From Diplocarpon mali (lineage: Eukaryota; Ascomycota; Leotiomycetes; Helotiales; Drepanopezizaceae): DNA of 64,000 nt. This document shows positions 11,541 through 22,310 of the stretch, piece after piece. The stretch is from the NCBI GenBank assembly GCA_024741835.1, contig JAENRP010000263.1:1-64000 (forward strand), read 5' to 3'. The translations under genes and the position numbers were made by a program. Positions within the stretch are counted from its first letter, which is position 1, and each line of letters starts with the position of its first letter. Under the pieces are notes generated by a model. The model did not search any database. It was given only the letters and a program-made list of their open reading frames with translations, and was not told where the DNA came from.

Positions 11541-12990
11541 ATGTCGACACTTAAAAACATCAATTTTAAACCTCCTGCCGACCCTTTGCCCGAATCTTTT
11601 CAAGCTCGCCCTAGTCACTCTAAGATTGACTCGGATTCTGAAAACTCTTTAGAATACCTTAGGCCCTATATTCGACCTGGCTCCTCCCCTCCTACTAAAA
11701 CGAATAAAGCGATAATAGCCGCTTTTAAAGCTATTATTAATCATTTTCCCCTCCTTAGTTCCTTTAGCGCTCCTTATTTCACTAGAGCTAATATTACTAA
11801 TTTCCTTAAATAATATAAGAAGACTTATTATAATTTTAGTATTAGATATAATAAGATGATCAATCGACTTCCCTACTACTGCGACCAAACTAGTAAAGAT
11901 ATTATCAAATCTTTGCTTAAGTAAAAGCTTCGCAAGTCTTAAGAACTACTTATCAAGGCTCTTAAAGCTGAATTTCAGGAATTTAATAGATAGCAGATTT
12001 GCAATACTTTAGCCTTTCTAAAGGAGTTTATTCTTATTACTCGCACTCTTAAGGAACTTAAAAACTACTATCGGACCTTCACTTAAGTATTAAATACCTT
12101 AATCGATTAAAAGATTCTTAGTAAAGTTGAAAGAGGACGCCTATTCTTACTTAGATTGCTTACTAGCCTTTGAAATAAGATTATCAAGCATTTTAGAATT
12201 AATAAGCGTAATCCTATAATATACGCTTAATTCGAAGACTTCTCGACCTTCGCCTTAAAAGCAGACCTTAGCAAAAGGACTATTAAGGCAATAGAAAAGG
12301 AGAAAGAGCCTACCTCCTCCTTTACTAAAGATCTTAAAAGCCTAGTGCAAGAACATTCGAAGGCTTTAGAGATTACTAAAGAGGTAAAGAGAAATCCAAT
12401 AGTGATTCCCTTTACTTGCGGTCCTAACTTAGGAGTGAAATCTGCCTTAAAAATCAAGGAACTCGAAGCCTAGTTTTCTAAACTCTGCATTTAACATTTA
12501 GAAACCTCAATCGAAGGCCTTCTTTAAGAAACTTATCGCGCCTCTTAGTTTAGTAATCAATAGGCTTTAAAAGGCAAAAACTAGCACGCGAACTCTAAAT
12601 ACCCAAATCCAGCTTCCCTTAAGTTGAATAAGCGAGTTGCTACCTCGGAAAGGCTCGATAATTGTATATAGCTGTATTAAAGAAATTCCTAAATTATTAG
12701 TCTAATTTTATATAAATCTTGGATTTTCTTTAGCGAGGACGCCTCTTAAATTAGTTAGGGCATAGGATTACTTGAAATTGTTATCGAATTTTCTTTAAAA
12801 TTGCGATTTAATAGCTTTGATAACTTCGAGCTTTTAACTCGCGGTCCCGGACTAGGAGTCGCATTACCAAAGGAGGAAAAGGAGTTTTTATTATTTTTAT
12901 TCGTTTATTACCGCACCTCCCTCCTTCCCCTTTCCCCTTTCCCTTTATATATTTCTTTGAAATCCACTCGCGGGCCCGACCCGCGAGTTA
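11541..12990 (+). pseudogene. GyX-E gag, the best preserved gag of its family
   Basis: ATG at 11541 (MSTLKN) opens a frame that stays in phase to the gap at 12990, about 480 codons, with about twenty TAA/TAG codons and one TGA. The first 90 codons have no stop. The middle part is Lys/Leu-rich and helical, as in capsid-type Gag. Two PAL units are in frame, giving TCGPNLGV (12414) and TRGPGLGV (12837); a third lies at 12966. The Cys-rich knuckle seen in GyX-P is missing here. The longer ATG at 11283 lies inside the leader and is not supported by the sister copies. Confidence 0.75.
12414..12988 (+). repeat. Three PAL copies in GyX-E
   Basis: Positions 12414-12436, 12837-12859 and 12966-12988. 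The first sits at gag codon 292 and has counterparts at codon 312 in GyX-P and GyX-M. The third is nearly undecayed and lies two bases from the assembly gap. Confidence 0.88.
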
Positions 12991-13174
12991 NNNNNNNNNA
13001 AAAAAAAAAAAAAAAAAAAAACCCTTTCTCCTCTCCCTACGTTTACGACTTTAGGTACTAACCTTACTTGCACTTATTGTTTTTGCAAATAGGGATTAGT
13101 ATTCTCAACTTGCAAAAGTCTTTTATTCTTTACTAATAGTAGCAGGGGCCGCTACTTAAGTTGGTTAGGGCATA
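12991..13174 (+). other. Assembly gap, poly-A and 3' end of GyX-E
   Basis: Nine N (12991-12999) are followed by about 22 A, then by about 150 bp without a gene, ending in a purine-rich tract (TTGGTTAGGG) before the 3' LTR. The 13130-13150 part resembles the end of GyX-M near 29300. Confidence 0.7.
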
Positions 13175-13423
13175 TATAAAGACCTAAAAGTAGAGGATCT
13201 TATGATATAGGTCATATAATCAAATAAGGATTAAGAAAGGGGTATATATAGGACTACTATTATACTTAAAGATAGCGCGCAATGCCAATTACCTATTCTA
13301 CCCTCAACTAGTGAATTATCCTAGTTCTTGTCTTCGGAGAGCCCGCTTATGGTGCTTCCTCCCTCTTTGTCTTTGGTCTTCATATAGGCCTATTCTCAGG
13401 TGTTATTCCTGCTCCCTCTTATA
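13175..13423 (+). repeat. 3' LTR of GyX-E (249 bp)
   Basis: Same length as the 5' LTR. The next bases CTAC repeat 11027-11030. One more base (A) also matches, so a 5-bp TSD cannot be excluded. Confidence 0.88.
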
Positions 13424-14702
13424 CTACTTTAATACATTCGCGCCAATAGTTTGCATAAATACCCTTCGCATATTTATAGTGATAGTAGCCGCTAAGGACC
13501 TTAAATGCAGATAGTATAATATTAAAAATGCATTTACTAAAGCGATTATAAAGGAATAGATTTTTCTCTCTTAACCTAATGGTATTCCTATACGCGCTAG
13601 CCACTCTCTTTATATATTCTGCAGTATTTATAAGCTTAAATAATCAGCCTATAATTAGAACCTCTTATACAGCTCTACTTTAGTAGAAATAGGATTCATT
13701 TAAAGCCTAGCTAACCCTTATCTATTTACCTATATTAAGCGTAGAATCAAGCTGCTATTATATATTGACGATATTACTATAGCTATAAAGACAACTACTT
13801 AATTAGATTAAATCTTTATAACGATTTAGAAATGTTTTAATACTAAGGATCTAAAGGGAATTTATAAGATCCTTAGCATCTGCGTTATAAGGAACCGCTC
13901 TACTTAAGAACTCTAATTAGACTAAGAGTAGTATATTAAGAAGATCCTAGACCGAATAGGACTCTCTGCTTATACTTCCAACTTTAAGCTAAAGCGTACT
14001 CTAATTAAAGGAAAGTATAATAAGTTAGAGCCTACTAATGAAAATAAGTAGAGAGGAGATTTAAAGAAGTACTAATAGGATATTAAAGCAATTATATATA
14101 TTATAATATATATAAGACTAGATATCGCCTTTATTATTAAGCAATTTAGTTAAAACCTAAAGGATCTGACAATTTAATATAAGAATGTAATTAAGCGACT
14201 TAAAAGGTACCTTCGATTGATAATCATATAAAAGGTAAGATATAGATTAATAAAATATATAAGCGCAAAGCTTAAGGTATATACCGATTCCGACTAGGCA
14301 AATATAAAAGGTCGGAAAAGTATATCTAAAAGCGTAGTAGTACTATATAGCAGACCTATATTATAAGGAAGTAAGAAGTAGAAATCAGTAGCTACTGCAA
14401 GCATTAAGGCTAAATATATATTAATATTATCAAATTATAAGTAAGGATTATAAATCGCCTAAGTTCTAAAAGATATAGGTTTCGCTAAGTATATTAGATA
14501 AGATAGGAACTATATTAATCTTTAAGTAGATAATATAAGGGCAATTATACTTATAAAGAATCCATACTTATATAAGCGATTAAAATATATTAATATTACC
14601 TACTACTTTATCTATAACCTTATTATAAAGAATAAGTTATCGATTACCTATTTCTTAACCGATCAAATAGTAGCAGATGGATTTATAAAGCTACTAAAGA
14701 TA
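13424..14702 (+). pseudogene. Cop1-C RT (rest) and RNase H
   Basis: RT resumes after GyX-E. The catalytic box at 13761-13772 still reads YIDD, unlike Cop1-A. RNase H (about 14250-14700) ends in ADGFIKLL. Stops are TAA/TAG. Confidence 0.9.
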
Positions 14703-15002
14703 ATTGCAAAGTTCAAAGCATTTAAAGATATATTAAGGTTATAAAAGATAGTAAGGGCTTAATAGGCTTAAGGACGACTCCTAGGCCTGCCTTGCAAGTC
14801 AAGTCATATAATCTTATAAAGGAACGCTTTTAGGAAATTTGACTCCTAGTCCTACCCTGCGAGTAGGGTTAGTGATTTCAATAGAGGTTGCTATTAATTG
14901 ATTGTTTTTAATTTAAAGAGATACTTAAAAGTTAGATTAGCGCAAAAGGATAGTTGTTATTTTCCTAACTGCAGGTCAATCGAAGTAAGGTCTAAATAAG
15001 GG
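14703..15002 (+). other. Cop1-C 3' tail with two PAL copies
   Basis: The region between pol and the 3' LTR holds PAL at 14777-14799 and 14842-14864 (65 bp apart). Cop1-A and Cop1-B have three copies in the same place. No gene is visible beyond the last pol codons. Confidence 0.8.
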
Positions 15003-15197
15003 TATTAAAATAGGTAATACAGCTATTACTCTAATATATTATCATATAACCCTACTACTTAATCAGTAGGATATTAATATATATATAGCTATAAGGAAGA
15101 AAGGGGTAACCTTCCTTCCTTAACTCTTACTAATATATCGACTATCGACCTTTAAAAGCCTCCTTTACCTACTGCGCCGACTCACTTAAGCTTAATA
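15003..15197 (+). repeat. 3' LTR of Cop1-C (195 bp)
   Basis: It starts TATTAAA and ends CTTAATA; followed by the TSD GCATT (15198-15202), after which Cop1-B integrase resumes. Confidence 0.92.
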
Positions 15198-15202
15198 GCA
15201 TT

Positions 15203-15725
15203 AGAGATTAAGGCAAAGCTTAATAAATAGGTAAAATAAGGAGTTTATTATAAACTAATTGTAATATATAAAGGTTCCTATTAGAATAGCATCGCCGAAC
15301 GAAGCATCTAGTAAGTAGAGACTGACTATTGCGCTCTATTATAAGATGCCAACTTACTATTGGAATTCTAAGACCTTGCAATTAAAGCAGATATATACTT
15401 GCGAAATAGAATAGGTAATAGACTAATAGTTAATAGCATCCGAATATTGCTATATAAGGTATATTTTAGATAGAAATTAAGCCTAGACTATATTCGCATC
15501 TTTAAAAGCGTCTGCTACTCTTATATTAGCCCGAAGTCCTAGCCCGCAGGTATAAAGAGTAAGAAGCTAATAGACTAAGGTAGAAAGTATATATTTATTA
15601 AGTATTTTAAATAGATAATAAAGCAATAGATAGTATATGCGCTAGATCTAAAGCGAGTAATCATATCTTTAATAGTTGAGTTTAATAAATCTTAAAATAG
15701 GAAGGAGCTATCCTTAAAGCTCTAT
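15203..15725 (+). pseudogene. Cop1-B integrase, second part
   Basis: Continues the frame left at 6717. Ends at TCTAT (15721-15725), the TSD of TRIM-2; a further 136 bp follow at 16229-16364 before the Cop2 insertion. Confidence 0.88.
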
Positions 15726-15810
15726 TATTATGCAGAAAATAGGCTAAATATGCTAGTACGCGCCCTAAGGTGTGGATTCACATTTTGGCCGAGCGGTATT
15801 ATACACGATA
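15726..15810 (+). repeat. 5' LTR of TRIM-2
   Basis: It starts TATTATGCAG and ends ACACGATA. The box TGGCCGAGCGGT at 15786-15797 fits the RNA polymerase III A-box consensus TRGCNNAGYGG. Confidence 0.9.
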
Positions 15811-16097
15811 GTTATAAGCCCCGTGAGCGCAGCGATAATTCTTTCGCATTCCTCTTGCGCAAGGTTTAGCCAACGTTTCTCGCTTCGAAGTTCTACTAGT
15901 AAACCACTTTTCAAAGAATTCGGCAATGATCATACTCGGTTTCGACTGCATCGACAGAAGTTTCGACAGATTTAAGTAAAACGACCTCTGACGTATGGCC
16001 GAAGAAAAATGCATTCCGGCCCTTCCGACCACCTATTTTCTACTGGCTTAGCGGTCTATGCGCCACATCTACGCTATCACAGACTAGGCTAGTACTT

Positions 16098-16130
16098 AGG
16101 CCGCTGGAAAAACTGTTCTTCCGGCGACCT
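16098..16130 (+). repeat. Stem-loop before the TRIM-2 polypurine tract
   Basis: AGGCCGCTGGAA pairs with TTCCGGCGACCT around a 9-nt loop. Stem bases differ from TRIM-1 (231-263), but pairing is kept in both. Confidence 0.7.
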
Positions 16131-16138
16131 AGGGGGTG

Positions 16139-16223
16139 TATTATATAGAAAATAGGCTAAATATGCTAGTACGCGCCCTAAGGTGTGGATTCACATTTTG
16201 GCCGAGCGGTATTATGCACGACA
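16139..16223 (+). repeat. 3' LTR of TRIM-2
   Basis: 85 bp, ends GCACGACA undecayed; A-box-like motif at 16199-16210. Confidence 0.9.
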
Positions 16224-16364
16224 TCTATATACCTGGAGATTCGCAAGGTATACTAGTTGATAGTAATACTATTAAGCCGAACTAATAACCCCTTTCTCTT
16301 AGCTTAAGTATATTAAGCGCACCTGCTAATCGACGACCTGCTAATCGCTTAAAGGCTGAATAGA

Positions 16365-16562
16365 TGTCGTATAGAATAGGCGGAGTCTCTACTTATTCTA
16401 AAGACCCTCTATATAACTCTGCTAAGTCATAGACTCTCCCTTTTTCTTTCCGAAGTCTCCTTACTATATATATACTAGAGAATAATATAATCAATCATCT
16501 TCTCCTACTTCTGCAAGCCTCTTAAGCGACCTAATAAAGGCCCTTTAGCCGACCGTACTATA
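16365..16562 (+). repeat. 5' LTR of Cop2 (198 bp) with primer site
   Basis: It starts TGTCGTATAG and ends GTACTATA. The primer site GTTATAAGTCC is at 16563-16573. The solo copy at 1624-1820 shows the less decayed form. Confidence 0.9.
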
Positions 16563-16767
16563 GTTATAAGTCCTATAAGCACTTTAATATACTTTCTCTT
16601 TATATGCAACCGGCTAAAGGGCCCTTTAAGCTCTTAACCGACTTTTTAAGTATTTATAATAACTCAAAGGACCTTTATTTTTAATTAATAAATCTCCATT
16701 TTCTAATCGAACCTTATTTGCAAACTCTATTTATATATCTAACCTTTTTCACTAGACTCTATTTAAT

Positions 16768-19700
16768 ATATCTAACTCTTCGAGCATCTTTAAGCCTTAC
16801 CTTAATACCTTTGCCTCTTAAGTGAAGTAGTTTAATAAATATATATTCTTCGCTAAGCTCTATAATATTACCATTTTTACCGATCTAAGACTCTTATTTA
16901 AGTCAATTATAAAGACTGAGCCTTAAGCTCCCTTTATATAAGAGCTTAAGGAATTAGAAATGGCTAACCTTTGTGTAGTATACGCAAGGTTATATAAAAA
17001 GTATATAGCAACTCTATCCGAATAGATTTACGCCCGCTTTCCCTTAGGAGATCTATTAAAGGCTCTTCCTTTATAGGCCTCTTATAAAGATATTAAGGAC
17101 GAATATGAAATTCTAATAAAGGAGCACCTTATGCGCAAGGAGACTTAGAAGACCTAATGCAAATACTATAAACTACTCTTAAAATAGGTCTCTAAGACCG
17201 TCGATAGAACGCTTCTAGCTTCTATAATAGCTTAAGTATAAATCCAAGCTAAGAAGCTCTCCTCCTTAATACTTAATAGAGATACTCTTATAAATGGAAC
17301 TACTACTAACGACCTATATACTAATTTAATAAACTAGCAACTCTTACTCTAAGGCCTAGTATCTATTTTAAAGTATAATATTGCGCCTTCTAATAAGGCT
17401 ATTTAGTCTCAGACAAGGCTCTAGTACTACGATATACTATGCCAAGGCAAGACTAAGAGAACTAACACTTAGCAGTAGATCTAGGAGTAGTAGGAGGCGT
17501 ACTGCTTAGCAGAGTAATACAGTCTTCCTAAGATCAAAAGGAGATTAAGAGTAACTGACTTTTTAGACTTAGTTATAGTAAAGATTAATCCGAGTTAGGC
17601 GACCCACTTAAAGGAGGAAATAATCATTAATAAGCAGATAGGAACCTTATATAAGTATAACCTAATGCAGCTAAGCCGCGCCTTAGTAGGCATTAAATCC
17701 AATAGAGCAATTAATAATAAAGGGCTAGCAGTTTTTACTACTCAAGAGTCTCTTTTAAATGCCGAAACCCCTTCGCAGGCTCTAGCGAGTAGCTCCCGAA
17801 TTCGCTTTATAAGCTTTAGAAGGGAGATCAGGCCCAAGTGCCCTTATAAAGGCTCTAAAAATCACTATTAAAAGCCCTAGGACTATTGGAAACTGTTATA
17901 TACTATAGATAGGCGTAAGGAAAATATAAAGGTTCTCCCCTTGTAAGAGGAGGTCCTACGAATACGAAAGGCGTTAAACGCAAGAGACTAGTTCAAGGGT
18001 CTTTAAGCATAGCTTAAAGAGAATAATATTATAGTAATAGCGATTGACAAATTCAAGGGAAAGGCTTTAGCCTCTAAGGAGGATGATTTAAGTAGTAAAA
18101 GGGAGAACTTATTAGTCTTTATAATAATAGATCCCTTTGCCTTCGACGCTTTTAAAGAATCGTTCAACGTCTACTACCTCTTTAAGCTAAAACGCCACCT
18201 GCTTTCCTTAAGTATGCTCCTTAATGATTGCGCAGCTACTTATATCGTTAATTTAAAGGATTTACTTATTATAAGTACCTTTAAGCCTTTTAGCGACTTA
18301 TAGCAATATATTGAAGCAAGTACCTTAAGACTCCTAATTATTAAAAGAGGTAATAGATATATAGTAGACTCTCTTCTATAGCGTAACAGCTCTCCTATAG
18401 GAATAACGCTTTGTAATATTGCTATTATAAAGGAGTTTACTACTAATATCATCTTAAAGAGGCTCCTTGCAGATAAGGGTTTTTAGTACTTTAAGGTAGA
18501 CCTTACTTTACGCTTTAGGAGTATTAAAGACTCTATAAAGTAAGCTTAATTAAAGCGTTACTATAATCTCGTTTTCTTTAAATATAAGCCTATTAACTAT
18601 TTAGATCTCTTAAATATACTTTAATATAACTTCTCTACTTTAATAGTGTTTTTTATAGCTAAGACAACACTCTATAATAGGTTCCAATCTAGCTATACGC
18701 CTACTAAGGTGCGGGATAATGATATATATACGTAGTACCTTTGCACTAGCCACCTAGGCGCAGAGGCTCTCTAAGCGCTAGTCAAGTGCGCTAGGGGAGT
18801 AAAGATCAAGGGAATACAAAGGCTAAAATGCCTTATATACGCAATAGCGTCTGCTAAGTAAGTTATTTCTTATGCTACCTTTAAGAACCGATCTCTAAGG
18901 CCCTTTTTCAAGATCTCTTAAGATCTCTTTAACTTTTTAAACAACTTATATAATAATTACTTATAGGTTCTTTTAATTAAAGACAAGTATAATAGTATAC
19001 TTTGGACATTCCTACTAAGATCGAAGGGCAAAGATATAATTATAAAGGTCCTTTAGGCCTTTAAAGCATAGGTGAAATGCTAATATAGGCTTTCAATTTG
19101 CAAGATTAAGCAAGATAATAATACTTTAATAATCTCCTTAAGGGAAGACTCTCTTATAAAGTACTAAAGATAGGTAAAAGAGGAGGGAATTAATTTAAAG
19201 CTTACTCCTACTTATATACACCAACCTAATAGAGGCGCAGAATGAGTAGGAAAGGAGTTAATTAAACGCTTTATTAAAATGAGAATCCACGCCAGGCTTT
19301 TAGCAAGCCTTTAGCCAAAGGTTATAAAAGCTGCTATATACCTTTATAATATCTCCTTACTTATTAGAAAGAAGATGATCTTACTAAGCGAGGCTCTCTA
19401 TAGTTAGTTTAAGTAGTATTTTCGATTTTATAAGCCGCTGCTTATTAAGTAGATAATAGCAAGCTTAAAGCCCAATTAGAGTCGCGTTTATATATATAGC
19501 GCTTGCGCATACCCTTTAATTAAAGAGAGGAAGGCAGGAAGGGACCGCCGAACCTTTAAAATTAAACTATAAAGGCACTTAGGTTACTTAGTTAAATATA
19601 TTACCTTTAATATTTATAGAATCTAAGTTCTTATACTTTAGTAAGTAATAATGACTTATAATATTAAATTCGATAAGTCTCTCTTTTATAGTCCAAAAGC

Positions 19701-22310
19701 TAAGCGCGCAAACCCTATATTACGCTAAGAACTTAAGACAACCCTCTAATTGATTAAAGAGGGAAAGGGAGCTTAAGACGCTAAGTTCAAAGGCATTTTC
19801 GAAGAATCGGAGCTTATTGCAAGGCCGAATGCAATCGCTGCGAAAGAAGCCGCTATATAGGAAGAGCCTATATTATAGACTAACGCTGCTTTATAGCCTT
19901 TAATTAATAATATAAAAGGCCTTAACTTAAATCCAAATTCTTTAAAAGACCTACTTAAAAACTTAAGGGTAGAAGCAAGCGAATTAGAAGCTACTTCGCT
20001 AGTCTTTAAGAAGGCAAATAGCGATTAGAGCTTAAGGGTGATAATTCCTTATAAAGGCCCTATTAAAGAAGGAACTATAAACGACTTTAAAGGAGTCTTT
20101 AAAGACGAGTTTTATAAGGCAATCGGCAGATCTTTAGCTGCTATTTTATATAATAATAAAGATAGCTTAAAGGCTTTAAGATAGAGTCTTTAATTATAAA
20201 GGTAAGCCTTAGTAAACTCTGGTAAAAGGTTAAAGGCATTACTATTAAGATTTAAAAGGAGCTTTAACAATCTTATAAGAAGCGACTTAATAAGAGGAGC
20301 AGGCCTTAATAATATAATACCTTAAGTTGTAATACTAGCTTAAAGACTATAGGCTTAGGAGATAAAGCTACTTAGACTCTTAAAGGAACCTTTAATAATA
20401 ATAAAAATAGAAGAGGAGACCTATAGAGAAAAGCGTAAGGAGGAACTCCTTCTTTCTAAGTAAAAGAGGATAAGACGCTTAAGCGTTAAGTAATAGGAGA
20501 CTTTAAAAGTATATACTATTACTTTAAAGTATATACTCTTTTAAAGTAATATTAATTTACCCTATTCCTTATATATATAGGAGTTTATATTAACCTTTTA
20601 AGCAAATAAATAGATAAGGGAGGATAGGAAGAACTATTTAATAGTTTATATAGTTATTAAAGCTGCAGTTAATAGTTGGGCAAAGGATAGAGCGCAGTCT
20701 CCTAACCGCCTATAGTACTAAGGCTCTTTGCCAAAGCCTCCGAAAGGATGGCTAGACTTAGAGAAGCACCCTTTTAGCAGACGATTTAAAGAAGGAAGGC
20801 GCTAGGAGATTAGGAATCTAAAATCTTAAAGTTATTAGAAAATCGTACAAAGGGACTACTCAAAGCCCCTGCCGATACTATTAAAATAGGTTTTTTACCT
20901 ATAAGGTCAATAGCTTTAGCGAGCTTTTAAAGTGCCGATTATAGCTAATTATGCAAGGGGATCTTTAAGATAAAGCTTTAATTTTCTTAACCTATGCAGC
21001 TACGCTTGCAGCAAGGTCTTTTAAGGTATTAATAGCGCTTACTGCGTACTTTAATATAGAAGTAAAGTAGTTCGATATTATTAACGCATTTATTAATGCT
21101 CCTAGAGACCTAAGGAGTGCTTTAGTCATATGCTTCCTATTAGATGGTTTTAAGCGCCCTAGTATAGTAGTAGAACTAGACTACGCGCTCTATAGGCTGA
21201 AAGACTCTCTAGCGCTATAGTATAGGAACTTTGCAGGAACGCTTAAAGGCCTTTAACTTAAGCTATTAAAAGAGGAGCCTTATATTTTTATAATAAAGGA
21301 TCGCAAAGTCTTTATAGTATTTTATATCGATAATATTCAAGTATTATATAAGGCCTTTAACCTAGATCAGGCGACTCATTTGATTGAAGACCTAAAGAGG
21401 GTATATAAGCTTACTATTATAAGAGATATCTCCTAGTTCCTTAAAGTAAGGATTATTTAAAATAAGAAGGTAAAGAGGATCTCCTTAGTTTATAATACCT
21501 ATATTAAAAAGATCGCTTAAAAGTTTAGAGCTAATATAAGGAGAGTGCCTAGTACTCTACTGCTAAAGAAGGAGTTTATTAAGAACTTAGGGCAAGCTTC
21601 CTTAGAAAAGGTAAAGGAGTACTAAGAGAAAATAGGCTTTATTCTTTATATAGCAATTATAATACACTTAGATATTGCGTTTGCAGCCTTTTAACTATCT
21701 TTCTTCTTAACTAATCTAAGCTCTAAGCACCTCTTAGCTACGGACTAGACGCTTTGATACTTATATAGTACGCGCTTTTTAAGAATTGCTTATAGCTTTA
21801 AGGCTAGGGAATACTAATTGATTACGTCTTTAGATACTTCTTTCAAAGATGATCGAAAGACCTGCAGATCCTTTTAAAGATATGTCTTCTTTCTATTTAA
21901 AGGACCGATTATTTAGAAAGCGAATCACTAAGCGACTATTACGCTCTCCTCTACTAAGGTAGAACTCTATAGTATAGTTTCTATTACAAAGGAGATAATA
22001 GCTATAAAACGCCTCTTTAAGGAGATTCGTATAGACTCCCTCTTTAAATGGAATATATACTATAATAACTAATAGACAATTCGGCTAATTATTATAAAGA
22101 ATAAGAAGATTAAGATAAGCCTTTGATATATCGAAATTAGTAATATATAGATCTGCTAAGAGTATTAAAAAGGAAGCTTTTAGATAATCTACCTCCCTAT
22201 TAAGGAGATATACGTAAATAGGCTTACTAAGAACCTAGACTGCTAGAAGTTTAAAAGCTTTATTCGTTTATTAAACCTCTAAAGCTTTTAAATAATCGTT
22301 TAGCAACTTA
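16768..22310 (+). pseudogene. Cop2 gag-pol polyprotein, RIP-inactivated
   Basis: Start taken at ATA 16768 (decayed ATG), in phase with the rest. Gag follows, with a zinc knuckle at about 17830-17900 (KCPYKGSKNHY, then a DYW where family members have DCW; the second Cys is lost). A protease region follows, then integrase (about 18690-19630), with SHLGAEAL, a core containing KDKYN, and QPNRGAE. RT (about 20860-21700) shows DIINAFINA, LYRLKDS and a catalytic box FYIDN at about 21330 with one Asp lost. RNase H (about 21830-22310) has EYxKGSFxIIYLPIKEI. Most stops are TAA/TAG. Confidence 0.88.

Larger units (their letters stand above)
11031..13423 (+). mobile_element. GyX-E: short derivative of the GyX Ty3/gypsy family
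   Basis: Two 249-bp LTRs (11031-11279, 13175-13423) are flanked by CTAC. The internal part holds a gag frame and a short 3' piece but no protease, RT or integrase. A run of N at 12991-12999 beside poly-A means pol could have been lost in assembly rather than in the genome. Family membership comes from the LTR, the 17-nt site after it, and gag matching GyX-P and GyX-M. Confidence 0.88.
6718..15197 (+). mobile_element. Cop1-C: complete Ty1/copia element inserted in Cop1-B
   Basis: LTRs of 195 bp lie at 6718-6912 and 15003-15197, flanked by TSD GCATT. It contains PBS (6913), leader, gag, protease, a 9-copy PAL array, integrase, RT, RNase H and a 3' tail with two PAL copies. The RT is split by GyX-E (11031-13423). 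Without that insertion it is about 6083 bp, 104 bp shorter than Cop1-B. One 39-bp array unit and one 61-bp tail unit explain nearly all of that difference. Confidence 0.93.
15726..16223 (+). mobile_element. TRIM-2: complete 498-bp miniature LTR retrotransposon
   Basis: Two 85-bp LTRs (15726-15810 and 16139-16223) flank 328 bp without coding capacity. TSD is TCTAT (15721-15725, 16224-16228), and the empty site is seen in Cop1-A and Cop1-C. GTTATAAGCCCC follows the 5' LTR and matches the half initiator tRNA-Met primer type; CCTAGGGGG precedes the 3' LTR as polypurine tract. LTR ends TGTCGTGCAG and GCACGACA are close to those of Cop2, the likely provider of enzymes. The internal part is far less decayed than the copia DNA around it. 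The open frames on both strands at 15772-16032 cross the LTR/PBS boundary and are chance. Confidence 0.92.

Noticed and set aside
11283..11813. The 176-codon frame as a full gene
   Set aside because: Its first 86 codons lie in the leader beginning at the primer site; sister copies and the alignment place the gag start at 11541.
15772..16032. Plus and minus ATG frames in TRIM-2
   Set aside because: They run across the LTR, the primer site and non-coding DNA, and the decayed copy TRIM-1 does not preserve them.
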